A DNA stretch of 64,000 nt from Anaerolineae bacterium. GTDB taxonomy: Bacteria > Chloroflexota > Anaerolineae > Promineifilales > Promineifilaceae. The number at the start of each line of letters is the position of its first letter. Position 1 is the stretch's first letter. The stretch is from positions 1-64,000 of the forward strand of contig JADLAX010000051.1 of NCBI GenBank assembly GCA_020848035.1. The letters run 5' to 3'. The notes below the pieces were generated by a model. It was not told where the DNA came from, searched no databases, and saw nothing but the letters and a program-made list of their open reading frames with translations. A program made the translations under genes and the position numbers. Shown in pieces: positions 53,288 through 62,415 of this stretch.

Positions 53288-53440
53288 TTAGGCATCGAGA
53301 CCGTCAACAATACGGCTAAAAACGTTACCAATTTGCGGGCCGAGCAGGGTCAGAATCGCAATAACGACGACGGCCACGAGGACCAATACCAATGCATATT
53401 CTACCAAGCCTTGTCCATCTTCACGGTGTAAGAATAACAT
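53288..53440 (-). CDS. flp: Flp/Tad major pilin
   Basis: This short gene encodes 50 residues. It starts MLFLHREDGQGLVEYALV and continues with a hydrophobic helix (VLVAVVVIAILTLL) and a short polar tail. It carries the Flp class III prepilin motif G/xxxxEY (Gly9, then Glu14-Tyr15). The prepilin peptidase would cut after Gly9 and leave a 41-residue mature pilin. GGAGG (53450-53454) stands 9 bases before the ATG, and a strong terminator follows the stop. It sits just upstream of cpaE on the same strand, as expected for a Tad locus. No prepilin peptidase is present in the window. Confidence 0.95.
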   Translation of the reverse strand: MLFLHREDGQGLVEYALVLVLVAVVVIAILTLLGPQIGNVFSRIVDGLDA

Positions 53441-53682
53441 GTGTCGAAACCTCCTTTACAGTTTACAAATTCAATCGCAAATCAAATTACAAATTTACGC
53501 TTGTTAGCTTAATCTTTTCTGGATGTTCTCACAATAGGAGTGTGGTACTTTGTCTGATTGTTTTTAACTTTTACTGGCCAGCTGCTTATAATTAATATAG
53601 TAGTCCTAGTACCTTACACTTTGCATTACTAAGGAACATGTTTTTCAGGGTACCAATAATGTAGCCGGCTTGTCAAGCAACA

Positions 53683-54765
53683 TCAGTATGATGAGCCGCC
53701 AAAGCGTTCTTCTTCGGTAATTGGGATGAGAAACTCTACTCGGGTACCCTGGCCCAGGTTGCTCTGGATGTTTAGTGCACCACCAAGCATTTCGGTTCTT
53801 TCTCTCAGAGTAGCCAGACCGATCGTTTTGTTGCCACTGCCGAGGGCATCTTCTACGTTGAAGCCACTACCGTTGTCTTCGACAACGGCCGTTACCTGAT
53901 CCGACCCCATATCAACTTGAACCTGTATCTGGCTGGCCTGGGCATGGTTCATCGCGTTTTGCAGCAGCTCCTGTACGTTACGGAAAACGGTTACTTCAAT
54001 GTGACTCTCCAGCCGACGTTCGACACCGGTCACCGTAACGGGCACCGGCACCCCATTTTTTTCCTGGAAAGATTCGGCATAGCGGCGCAGCGTGGGAATT
54101 ACACCCAAATCGTCCAGCATCATGGGGCGCAAATCGAAGATGAAGTCTTTGACGTTGCTGAAGGTGGCCCCAGCAGAACTTTTGAGGGCGTTTAGCTCGG
54201 TGCGGGCACGGTCGGGGTTCACATCAAAGAAGCGCTGGCAAATTTCTGCCTGCAAAATGAAGTTGCTGATCGAGGAAGCAACGCTGTCGTGCATCTTCCG
54301 AACCAGGCCCTGACGTACTGCCTCTTCTGTTTGAATAACACGGATGACGTTTGGTTGTTCGGCCGTACCGCTGCGCCGCCCAGATTTAGGCAGAAGGGCT
54401 GAACCCCCTGTTAACTCAATGATTTTCCGTTGGAATTCAGCCAATCGCTCCAGATTTCGTTGATCGCTTTGCAGCTTTTCTAGCTGGCCGCGCATGGTAA
54501 ACAGACGCTGCTGCACATCGTTTAGGGCTTCGTAGGCTTCTTTGATGTCTTCGCGCGGCAGCGTCTCAAAGTTCGTTTGCAATTGGCGCGTGTAGCTGGT
54601 AACTTGCGAGTTACGTTGGGCCAGGCGCTCAACTTCGGCCGCACTCTGTTTAATCAGAATGTCAATTTCTTTTAGATCCCTTTGGGTTTGTTCATAATCT
54701 TTGTGCGTTTCTTCCAAAAAAGAATCTAGCGAAAAGTCATTGTCCATTCTAGCTGTGCTTACCAT
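53683..54765 (-). CDS. soluble sensor histidine kinase, DegS-like (HisKA_3)
   Basis: The 360-residue protein has no membrane helix. Residues 15-120 form a long coiled coil (EETHKDYEQTQRDLKEID and following). His159 in VRKMHDSVASS is the phospho-acceptor of a HisKA_3 domain. The HATPase domain carries VQELLQNAMNHAQAS, DNGSGFN and GLATLRERTEMLGGA. This is the layout of DegS, a cytoplasmic kinase. GAGG stands before the ATG. It lies 24 bases downstream of a LuxR-type regulator gene, its obvious partner, and upstream of the pilin gene. Confidence 0.92.
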   Translation of the reverse strand: MVSTARMDNDFSLDSFLEETHKDYEQTQRDLKEIDILIKQSAAEVERLAQRNSQVTSYTRQLQTNFETLPREDIKEAYEALNDVQQRLFTMRGQLEKLQSDQRNLERLAEFQRKIIELTGGSALLPKSGRRSGTAEQPNVIRVIQTEEAVRQGLVRKMHDSVASSISNFILQAEICQRFFDVNPDRARTELNALKSSAGATFSNVKDFIFDLRPMMLDDLGVIPTLRRYAESFQEKNGVPVPVTVTGVERRLESHIEVTVFRNVQELLQNAMNHAQASQIQVQVDMGSDQVTAVVEDNGSGFNVEDALGSGNKTIGLATLRERTEMLGGALNIQSNLGQGTRVEFLIPITEEERFGGSSY

Positions 54766-54789
54766 GTATTGATTATCCTCGGTTTTGGG

Positions 54790-55482
54790 TTAACGAGAGC
54801 CCTCCAGGCGAACCCAACCATGCCGCAGCGCGTAAACGGCCGCTTGCGTCCGATCATCTACCCGCAGTTTACGCAAAATTGCCGTCATGTGGTTTTTAAC
54901 AGTTTGATGACTGATGCCTAGTTTATACGCAATTTCTTTATTGCTCAAGCCCCGGGTCACATGCTCCAGGATTTCCATTTCACGGGGGGACAGCGGCACA
55001 AACAAATCTTCCGAATCACTGATCAGGGGACCGCTAAAACGGCCGATTCGCTGTTCTACCCAATTCATCAGCTCATCATACGCCATGGTCTTTTCTTCAA
55101 CGTAGTAGTTGCCGTCACGCACGGTGTGGATGATATTGATCAAGGCTTCGGGGGTAATGTCCTTGGGGCAGTAGGCCGAGGCACCGGCACGAATGGCGTG
55201 GAAGACCTGCTCGGCATCGTCGTAGCCGGTGATCATGATCACTTTTACGTCGGGCAGCTGCGCCTTGATTTTGCGGGTGACCTGCAGCCCGTTGATGGTG
55301 GGCAGGTTGATATCCATCAGGATCACTTCGGGATTAATCTCATAGGCCATTTCGATGGCAACTTCGCCATCGGCCGCTTCACCAATTACTTTGATGCGGG
55401 AATCGGTTTCCAGCACGTCACGCAAGCCTTGGCGGAAAACGGGATGATCATCAACAATAAGCAATTCAGTTTGTTCTGTCAC
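54790..55482 (-). CDS. NarL/LuxR-family response regulator
   Basis: The 230-residue protein has a receiver domain (Asp57 in ILMDINLPT; VDDHPVFRQGL; CPKDITPEA with Lys) and a C-terminal LuxR-type helix-turn-helix. The latter carries LSPREMEILEHVTRGLSNKEIA and GISHQTVKNHMTAIL. It should be phosphorylated by the adjacent DegS-like kinase and control transcription, possibly of the neighbouring flp gene (inference from position). GAGG stands before the GTG start. Confidence 0.94.
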   Translation of the reverse strand: MTEQTELLIVDDHPVFRQGLRDVLETDSRIKVIGEAADGEVAIEMAYEINPEVILMDINLPTINGLQVTRKIKAQLPDVKVIMITGYDDAEQVFHAIRAGASAYCPKDITPEALINIIHTVRDGNYYVEEKTMAYDELMNWVEQRIGRFSGPLISDSEDLFVPLSPREMEILEHVTRGLSNKEIAYKLGISHQTVKNHMTAILRKLRVDDRTQAAVYALRHGWVRLEGSR

Positions 55483-55687
55483 AATAATTTACCTCGCTCT
55501 GTATTTTTTTACCTGCATAAGCTTGCCAGGGGCAGTTTGCCACAATCCGACTTTCTCTCCATCGATTGCGCGGCAGATTTTGGCTAACTTACATAAATCT
55601 TGGAACCTTGAAAGGTTGGATGGATGATGTTGAGAAATTACAGGAGCAAAGTCAGTATAACAGTTTTTAACAAAATAGGTACTAGGA

Positions 55688-57223
55688 CTACGGTACCCCT
55701 AGCTCATAAACTGTCATATTGTTAAGCCCCTGCGCCTGGGTGAGTGCAAAATCGGTTGTAAAGCGCAGAATCGTGGCTGGGTGGTGGGCAAGTTGGGAAT
55801 AGGTCCACCCTGGTGCGGTCACCAGATATTGCGCTTCACTGTCAAGGATGTACTGCGTCAAGGCCGATTCACTCTGGAGCAATGGGATCACTTCAGGCGA
55901 AATTAATCCGGCCAGGTCTAGCAACGGCCGTTCCGCAAAGTATCCGATTGCACCAATATCATGGGAAGCAATCAAGGTATCGGGCGGGGTGTTGTGGGCC
56001 AACCACCCCGCCACGGTTACCATTTCCCCTTCAACGATGGCTACATCTGTTGCAAAAGCCAAAGCCCCTTGCAACAAGAAAAACAGCATTAAGATGGTAA
56101 AGGACAGGCGCGCCACCTGTTGTCCTAGCCACAAGGTACGGTGACTTTCTGACGAACTATATAACAGTACCAGGACCCACCCCGCCAGGCCGTAAATTAC
56201 CCAAACAGGCATGATGGGAATGAGATAACGGCCGTGTTGAAATGTCACCGGTAAGCGCCAGGCGTAGAGCAAAACGTGCCCACCCGCCCACAGCAGCGGC
56301 AGCAAAAAAAGCAGCCGCCGCTGCGCCCAATCGGCCCGGAGCGCCTGCCAGGCAGCCACCAGCAGCCCCGGCAGCAGCAGCAAATGGGCACTGCTGATGC
56401 CCTGCCAGCCAGAAGCGGCTCCACCTAAGCTCAGGTAAAGCAGCTGCAAAAACCGGCCGACAAAGGGTTGGGCCAGGGCCGCCGCATATTCCACCTGCTT
56501 GGCATAGAGCGTGTTGGGCCAGAGGGTGCCGCTGGTCCAGTAGTTGAAGAGGAAGTAGGGGAGAAGGGGCAGTACGGCCGTCCCCACCAACACCCCCACC
56601 CGCCCAAACCGCTGCCCCACTGGCGCAGGCAGCAGGAAAATTCCGGCGGCAATGAGGATCAGCAGCAGCAAACCATCCGGGCGGGTGAGGATGAACAGCC
56701 CGGCAAAAAAGCCCAGGCGCACCGCATCCCGGTAGGAGAAGGTGTTGGTGGCGGCAATTTCGGTGTACCAGGCGGCCAGCTGCAAACCCACGGCGGCAAA
56801 AAAGATCGTTTCCATGCCGCTGGCGGCGGCCCAGAGCAGGGGCCAGGTGAGTACCAGCCCCACGCCCGCCAGCCAGGCACGATTAGCCTGCGCAGGCCAC
56901 AGCGTCTGCCACAGGTGCATGCCGCTCCAGCCCAGCCACAGCAAAGCGAGGCCACCGAGCAAGTTGCTCCACAGCAGAAAGGGCAGACGCAGCAGGTAGC
57001 CTAAGGCCAGCAGCAGCGTCCACAGGGGCGCTGTCGAACCGGCGCTGGAAACGCCCGGCGTGAATTCAAGACGGCCGTATCGCGCCAGATTCCGGGCATA
57101 CGTCTGGTGAATCCAGGCGTCATCCAGCGGGAAACCCAAGCCGTTCCGTGCCGCCAGGCCCAAAAAGAGCGCCATCCCAATAACGACAGCTGCCAAAACC
57201 CAAATGCGGCGATTCTGTATCAT
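55688..57223 (-). CDS. GT-C-type membrane glycosyltransferase-like protein
   Basis: The 511-residue membrane protein has about ten to eleven helices. After the first helix comes the acidic loop FPLDDAWIHQTYARNLA, and then SAGSTAPLWTLLLALGY, the motif of a family of Chloroflexota integral membrane proteins related to GT39/DUF2029. The C-terminal region (about 400-511) is extracytoplasmic and contains ASHDIGAIGYFAERPLLD, a segment also seen in other GT-C proteins. It forms a compact minus-strand group with the next two GT-C genes. Substrate unknown. Confidence 0.78.
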   Translation of the reverse strand: MIQNRRIWVLAAVVIGMALFLGLAARNGLGFPLDDAWIHQTYARNLARYGRLEFTPGVSSAGSTAPLWTLLLALGYLLRLPFLLWSNLLGGLALLWLGWSGMHLWQTLWPAQANRAWLAGVGLVLTWPLLWAAASGMETIFFAAVGLQLAAWYTEIAATNTFSYRDAVRLGFFAGLFILTRPDGLLLLILIAAGIFLLPAPVGQRFGRVGVLVGTAVLPLLPYFLFNYWTSGTLWPNTLYAKQVEYAAALAQPFVGRFLQLLYLSLGGAASGWQGISSAHLLLLPGLLVAAWQALRADWAQRRLLFLLPLLWAGGHVLLYAWRLPVTFQHGRYLIPIMPVWVIYGLAGWVLVLLYSSSESHRTLWLGQQVARLSFTILMLFFLLQGALAFATDVAIVEGEMVTVAGWLAHNTPPDTLIASHDIGAIGYFAERPLLDLAGLISPEVIPLLQSESALTQYILDSEAQYLVTAPGWTYSQLAHHPATILRFTTDFALTQAQGLNNMTVYELGVP

Positions 57224-57238
57224 GAGCTTACCTTGTGT

Positions 57239-58831
57239 TTATGGTTCGGTAGAAATCTGGTAGAGCAGGTAGCCGTCACGGGCCAACAGCAGTTGAAAGC
57301 CCGACGGCACTCCTTGCTGTGCATAGAGTTCGTCTAGCGGCTGGGGATGGTCTTTGTCGAGCAGCAGGTGGGTCACGCCATAACGTGCCGCCGCTGCTTG
57401 CAGCACTGGCATGGGCTCGTTGGGGATGCTGAGCGCGGGCCGACCGGTGTGATAGGTAACTCCCGGCGCATTACCCGCCATGATAACGGCCGTTTCCGCC
57501 ACCATCGCCCCTACTTCCGCATACACCTCCGCCTCTAACGCGGTGTCCGCCCGTGCGTAAAACAGCGCCGCGCTAATAGCAAAGGCGACAGCCACAAACA
57601 GGGCCGCGAAGCGAACTTTGGCTTTTTGTGGTTCCCAGTGAGGCAGCTTGGCCGCCGCCCACTCCACGGCGTAATCCAGCCCGGCGGTGGCCAGCACCAT
57701 CAGCCAGGGCCACAGGGCCACGGAGGAGTGCAGCAGGCCGCCCCGCCCGCCCGGCAGGGTGAAGATGAGGCTCATGGCGGCAAACAGCAGCAGGGCATAC
57801 CAGGTGAGCGGGCGCAGATACGGCCGTTTCCCCCCATCGCGCCACCATTTCCGCCAGCCCCACACAATCAACGGCGTTAAAAACACAATGCCGCAAACGC
57901 CGATAAACGTCCCGGCCGCCAGGAGCAAGCCATCCAGTTTGGACTGTAAGATATTGCCCCAGCCCCACTCCAGAAAGTGGGCCAGGTTGAAGGAACGGCC
58001 GTAGGCAAACAAATCGTCATAGGTGGTGAGAAAAATGGTTTGTGTGCCGCTGATGGGCAACGGCCGTCCAAATACGCGCCAGTTGCGGATAAACCACGGG
58101 GTCATGATCAGCAAATAGCCAATTGTCAAGAAAATTGGAGATTGGAGATTGGAGATTGAAAAGCGCTCCCTAATCTCCAATCTCCAATCTCTAATCTCCT
58201 TTAACCAAATCAAACCGCCCACCACCAGCAGCAGCGCCCCATCGGCGCGGGTGAGGTGGGCCAGGCCAGCAGTGAGGCCCGCCAGAAACCACCATTTTTT
58301 GGCCGGTCGCTGCTGGGTAAAAGCGAGAAAGAGCAGGCACAGACCGCCCACCCAGGCAAAGGGCACAAAGGTAGAAGGCTGGTTGAGAAAACGCGTATAA
58401 AATCCGCCGGAAATGGTGAGCAGAACGGCCGTCCACACCTGCCGTCGCTCGCTGAAAAATTGCAGGCTGATCCAATAGGCCAGCAGCGGCAGCAAACCGG
58501 CCAGCAGCCAAAACGGCAGCTGCGCCGCCCAAAAGCCATCGCCCAAACTGTAGCCGATCGCCGCCAAAATCGAAGTCAGCGGCATCCAGTAGCTGTGGCT
58601 GGGCGTGGGCAGCCCGGCCGGATCGTCTAAATATTGCCAGATGACCAGCTCGGTAAAGCCGTCGCCCGCCGCCAGGCGCTGGCCGTTGGTGGTGTAGTAG
58701 TAGGCGTCCATGTAGGTTGGCGTGGGCATCTGCACCGCCCAGATGGCCTGGAACAGCAGGCCAATCAAGGCCAGCCACAGCCAATCGGTGCGCCGCCAGT
58801 GAGCAGATGGTTGAGGTGCGGTTGCGTTCAT
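57239..58831 (-). CDS. GT-C membrane glycosyltransferase (family 39-like)
   Basis: The 530-residue protein begins with a helix and the loop PTPTYMDAYYYTTNGQRL, where the conserved acidic position is MDAYYY. Then come WMPLTSILAAIGY, about ten helices, and a short C-terminal extracytoplasmic domain ending DELYAQQGVPSGFQ. One in-frame 'gattggagatt' repeat (about 58135-58200) encodes IRDWRLEIRERFSISNLQSP between helices. It ends 15 bases before the next GT-C gene. I chose the ATG at 58831; upstream there is only a TTG within an intergenic repeat. Confidence 0.78.
   Translation of the reverse strand: MNATAPQPSAHWRRTDWLWLALIGLLFQAIWAVQMPTPTYMDAYYYTTNGQRLAAGDGFTELVIWQYLDDPAGLPTPSHSYWMPLTSILAAIGYSLGDGFWAAQLPFWLLAGLLPLLAYWISLQFFSERRQVWTAVLLTISGGFYTRFLNQPSTFVPFAWVGGLCLLFLAFTQQRPAKKWWFLAGLTAGLAHLTRADGALLLVVGGLIWLKEIRDWRLEIRERFSISNLQSPIFLTIGYLLIMTPWFIRNWRVFGRPLPISGTQTIFLTTYDDLFAYGRSFNLAHFLEWGWGNILQSKLDGLLLAAGTFIGVCGIVFLTPLIVWGWRKWWRDGGKRPYLRPLTWYALLLFAAMSLIFTLPGGRGGLLHSSVALWPWLMVLATAGLDYAVEWAAAKLPHWEPQKAKVRFAALFVAVAFAISAALFYARADTALEAEVYAEVGAMVAETAVIMAGNAPGVTYHTGRPALSIPNEPMPVLQAAAARYGVTHLLLDKDHPQPLDELYAQQGVPSGFQLLLARDGYLLYQISTEP
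58135..58200. repeat. in-frame 'gattggagatt' inverted repeat inside GT-C gene
   Basis: The arms 'ggagattggagattggagatt' and 'ctccaatctccaatctctaatctcc' face each other around a short centre and could form a long hairpin. The reading frame of the glycosyltransferase passes through it without a stop. Same family as 16920-16995 and 17615-17715. Confidence 0.82.
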
Positions 58832-58846
58832 GGAGATGGTTCTTTT

Positions 58847-58926
58847 TTGACGCAAAGGCGCGAAGGGGAAAAAGGGGCAAAGGATTTTTCTTTGCTTCTT
58901 CCAAATCTTTGCGTTCTTTGCGTCAA
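58847..58926. repeat. inverted repeat TTGACGCAAAGG...CTTTGCGTCAA
   Basis: The arms face each other across the gap between two co-directional GT-C genes, with further 'gcgaagg/ctttgcg' pairing inside. It belongs to the same family as 41928-41992. No gene. Confidence 0.7.
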
Positions 58927-58937
58927 GATTTCAGACA

Positions 58938-60476
58938 TCACTTTGCCCGAACAAAAATTTGGGCCAGGTCGTCGGCATACACTTCGGTCCAATCGGGGCT
59001 GGCGGCGAGAACGGCCGTTAACGGCGAGCCAGCTTCCATCAGCACATAGTCCACGTTGTACTCGTCCAGCGGTTCCTGCCAGCCGGGAAGCACGTCAAAC
59101 GTGCGGCGGTAGTACAGCAGGAAAGGGTCGCCGTACACATCGGCACGGCCGTCGACAAAAACGGGCACGCCGCGCCAGATGAGGTAGCCGCCCCAGTTGT
59201 AGCTGTTGTAACCGCGCGCCTCGTCCAGCCCAGACGCTGCCAGGTAATCCACGGCAGCCACCGGGTAGCGGGCGGCAATGGCCGCCTCGTTGCCGCTAAT
59301 TTTAGTGAGGGACCAGATGACGGCCGTTCCCACCGCCACCACCAACAGCAGCCAGTTTAACACAGCAAAAATTGGTTTGGCGGGCTGTTGTGTAGATTCA
59401 CCACCTGCCAGCCGACTGCCCGGCAGCACATTCAACCAGCTGCGGGCCAAAATCGGCGCGGCGACGATAGCAAACAGCGGGATGTGCCGCGCCGAGAGCA
59501 GCCCGGCCGCGCCTGTGCCCAAAAAGAGCAGCAAGTCGGTGATAGTCACGTGGGCTCCGGCCGGTCTCATGACCGCGCCGGTAGGTGGCGCGGCGGGGAC
59601 GCCGGCCACAGCGAGATCATTTTGGGGATAATTTTTGCTAAAAACCCAACCCAGCACGCCGAGCGCCAGCATGACGGCAAAGGGCCAGAAGTAGGTCTGG
59701 TGAAAGTCGGGCGAATGCCATTCCTGGATGTACGCCTGCATGGGGCCGCTGCCCAGGGTGAGGAAGGGGTAGAGCCACAGCTCGATGCCGCTGGGGTTTA
59801 CGGCGGCGGCCAGGAAACTGGCAAACGTGGCACCAAAGAGGTGAGTGACGGCCGTTTTTCCCAGCGTTCTCTCGGTCGGTGTGGCCAGCCAACGCTGCGC
59901 CACATCACCCACGGCGTACGTGCCCAACAGCACCACGCCCAGCAGGTAGCCGCTGTGCAAATTGGCCCAGATCAGCGTCAGCAGCGGCAGCCACCAGAGC
60001 GCACGCACTCGCCACTGCCCATCTTTCACACGCTCCACGATGAGGACGAATACGGCCGTCAGCAGCAAGTTAAAAATTTGCGGGCGAGCACCCCAAACGA
60101 TGGCGGAAGTGATGGCGGAAAGGAGAACAATGAAGGCGGCGAGATACGGCCGTCCGGCACACGCCAGGTACAGCAGCCAGTAGGTCAGGGCAATCAGCGC
60201 GGCAAAAAAGAGGATAAGCCCCGGCAAGCCGCCCGCCAGGTACACCAGCCACATGATCAGTTGGGAGAGCCATTCATGGGTTACCCAGGCGTTTTGCGGC
60301 ACGGTGAAGGTAAACACATCTTGCGCGGGGATGCCGTTTTGCAGAATGAATTCCCCGGTGCGCAAGTGCCACCACATGTCGGGGTCCAGCGTCTCGCGCA
60401 CCGCCATCGTGAAGAGAGCAATGACAAACAGGGCCACAAAGAGGCGTTTGGTGTTCAGAAAAGCAAATTTAGTCAC
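58938..60476 (-). CDS. GT-C-like multi-span membrane protein
   Basis: The 512-residue protein has about eleven helices. The first loop carries ETLDPDMWWHLRTGEFIL, a motif found in a broad group of uncharacterised bacterial membrane proteins resembling GT-C transferases. After VNPSGIELWLYP comes a cytoplasmic or extracytoplasmic loop with VPAAPPTGAVMRPAGAH. This Ala/Pro-rich stretch (about 59570-59635) looks like another read-through repeat. The C-terminal part contains NWGGYLIWRGVPVFVDGRAD, typical of this group. GTG start at 60476. Function unknown beyond a likely glycan role. Confidence 0.72.
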   Translation of the reverse strand: MTKFAFLNTKRLFVALFVIALFTMAVRETLDPDMWWHLRTGEFILQNGIPAQDVFTFTVPQNAWVTHEWLSQLIMWLVYLAGGLPGLILFFAALIALTYWLLYLACAGRPYLAAFIVLLSAITSAIVWGARPQIFNLLLTAVFVLIVERVKDGQWRVRALWWLPLLTLIWANLHSGYLLGVVLLGTYAVGDVAQRWLATPTERTLGKTAVTHLFGATFASFLAAAVNPSGIELWLYPFLTLGSGPMQAYIQEWHSPDFHQTYFWPFAVMLALGVLGWVFSKNYPQNDLAVAGVPAAPPTGAVMRPAGAHVTITDLLLFLGTGAAGLLSARHIPLFAIVAAPILARSWLNVLPGSRLAGGESTQQPAKPIFAVLNWLLLVVAVGTAVIWSLTKISGNEAAIAARYPVAAVDYLAASGLDEARGYNSYNWGGYLIWRGVPVFVDGRADVYGDPFLLYYRRTFDVLPGWQEPLDEYNVDYVLMEAGSPLTAVLAASPDWTEVYADDLAQIFVRAK

Positions 60477-60573
60477 AAAGAGACACGGTACTGGTTAACT
60501 CTGTCAGCAAAAATTACGCAGCGCAAGGGGGTATTTCTTGACAAGGTGACGGGGTGACACGGTGAAGGGGCGT

Positions 60574-61506
60574 TTAACCACGTTCCATTTTCTGACCACT
60601 CACCGGTTTTCTGGCATAAACCGTAAACAAATCACCAAAATTCAGGGGAATGGCCACATGGCCCAGCCGCAGGCCGTTCACCACCCAGCCCGCCAGCCGC
60701 CCCAACGGCCGATTCAACGCCACAACCCGCGACACAAAATAGTTCAGCCGCAAATAGCGACCCTCTGCCCCAGACCAGACGACATCAAAGCCGTTCTTTT
60801 CCAGCATCTTGCCCAGCGTTTTCTGGCTAAAGTAGTGAATGTGCATATCCATCAGCCAGGGCCAGCGTGCGCCCATCAATTTGGCAATGAGGCTGCTGAT
60901 GTCCATCGTGTGAATGACCACCCAGCCGCCTGGCTTGAGCAAACGGTACGCCTTGCCGATCTCGCCCGAGGGGTCGGCAACGTGCTCAATCACGTCCCAC
61001 ATCGTCACCACGTCAAACTGCTGGCCCGCCAGCTCTGAGGCATCCTGCGTGCCGTGAATAACGTTCAGCCCCTGTCGCTGCGCCACGCTGGCCGCCCACT
61101 CAGATGGTTCAACACCCCACGCCTGCCAGCCAGCCTGGCACGCCGTATCGACAAACACGCCGATATAGGCACCCACGTCGAGGAGGGAACGGCCGTCTGC
61201 CTGCCCCACCCGTTTTTCCATCGCCCGCAAATGTTTTTGGAAGGTGAGCTCACGTCCGGCCCGTTCTTGCACATAGGTTTGGTCGGTAACGGCCGTGTAC
61301 GCCTCTAAAATTTCATCACCCGACCAGCGCGGATTGGCATACACATGGCCACACTGGCGGCACGCCACAATTTGGGCATGGTGGCCATACCCCGGATTGG
61401 TACAAGAAAATGCATCAACTTCGATCTTTTCGTGAGGCTGCAAAGTAGCGGGAAAACGCACCACATAATCATCTGCGCCACATAAATTACATTGAACGTC
61501 AATCAT
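60574..61506 (-). CDS. class I SAM methyltransferase with N-terminal zinc-ribbon-like region
   Basis: The 310-residue protein starts with four Cys (CNLCG at 6-10 and later CRQCGHVYANPRW) that can form a zinc ribbon. The SAM domain (about 95-220) has LLDVGAYIGVFVD, VEPSEW, and FDVVTMWDVIEHVADP. Proteins with this layout methylate sugars or other small surface-glycan precursors (C-methyltransferase-like or O-methyltransferase). The first codon overlaps the stop of the mannose synthase gene (ATGA), so the two are co-translated. Confidence 0.85.
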   Translation of the reverse strand: MIDVQCNLCGADDYVVRFPATLQPHEKIEVDAFSCTNPGYGHHAQIVACRQCGHVYANPRWSGDEILEAYTAVTDQTYVQERAGRELTFQKHLRAMEKRVGQADGRSLLDVGAYIGVFVDTACQAGWQAWGVEPSEWAASVAQRQGLNVIHGTQDASELAGQQFDVVTMWDVIEHVADPSGEIGKAYRLLKPGGWVVIHTMDISSLIAKLMGARWPWLMDMHIHYFSQKTLGKMLEKNGFDVVWSGAEGRYLRLNYFVSRVVALNRPLGRLAGWVVNGLRLGHVAIPLNFGDLFTVYARKPVSGQKMERG

Positions 61507-62255
61507 GATGAGGAAATAGGCACTTCTGGTCGGCGTGGTTCGCCGCCTCGCAGGCGACGTAAAAACAAGCGCAGCAAGGTATACTGCGCCTTGATCACTT
61601 CGTTACGCGAAATCTTGGTCTGGCCCTTGCGCCGATCTTCAAAAATAATCGGTACTTCGCCAATTTGCCAGCCGCGTCGCTGGCACATAAACAGCATCTC
61701 CACCAAAAACGAATAGCCGCTAGAGAAAATCCGCTCCAGCGGAATCGATTCCAGCACCTCGCGCCGGTACAGCCGAAAACCGGCCGTAGCATCCCTGGCG
61801 CGTAAACCAAGCAGCGAGCGGGCCACAAAGTTGGCCCCCTTGCTCAGCACCACGCGCTTCCAGGTGCAGTTGCGCTGGCCGCCGCCCGACACATAACGCG
61901 AGCCAATCACCACATGTTTTTGCTTGCTCAGGGCAATCATATCGGGAATGTAGCGGGGGTTGTGGGAAAAATCGGCATCCATGGTCAAAACACGCCGGGC
62001 ACCAATGCTTAACGCCTTCTTGAAACCAGCGATATACGCCGTGCCCAGCCCCATTTTCCCCGGACGGTGCACCACAACTACCCGCCCCGGATTTTCCGCT
62101 GCCCACCGATCTGCCATCTGGCCTGTGCCATCTGGCGAATTATCGTCCACCACAATCACGCCAACGGATACTGGCAAAGCCAGCAGTTGGGAGATAAGAT
62201 CATCAAGATTATCTGCCTCGTTGTAAGTAGGTACAATAACAAAGCTGTCTGTCAT
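61503..62255 (-). CDS. polyprenol monophosphomannose synthase-like GT2
   Basis: The 250-residue GT-A enzyme has IVPTYNEADNLDDLI at the start, VVDDNSPDGTG, MDADFSHNP (metal-binding DxD region) and GSRYVSGGG. ARSLLGLRARDATAGFRLYRREVLESI follows as separate parts of the DPM1 core (in particular DATAGFR). It lacks the C-terminal membrane helices of some homologues. It would make polyprenyl-phosphate mannose, or glucose, from the nucleotide sugar. That donor is what GT-C enzymes such as those at 36302, 55688, 57239 and 58938 need. ATG at 62255 with AAAGG before it. Confidence 0.92.
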   Translation of the reverse strand: MTDSFVIVPTYNEADNLDDLISQLLALPVSVGVIVVDDNSPDGTGQMADRWAAENPGRVVVVHRPGKMGLGTAYIAGFKKALSIGARRVLTMDADFSHNPRYIPDMIALSKQKHVVIGSRYVSGGGQRNCTWKRVVLSKGANFVARSLLGLRARDATAGFRLYRREVLESIPLERIFSSGYSFLVEMLFMCQRRGWQIGEVPIIFEDRRKGQTKISRNEVIKAQYTLLRLFLRRLRGGEPRRPEVPISSS

Positions 62256-62415
62256 AACATTTAGCCTTTTCGTGGAGTGCAGTTCACGTAACACTCGCCA
62301 CCAACGGCTGGAGGTATTAGCTGCAATTCAGCCGGGCTGGCTGATTGTAACGATTACCTTCTGTGCAAACAACATTCTATTAATAAATCTGTCCCAATGA
62401 CTGTCAGGAGTACGC

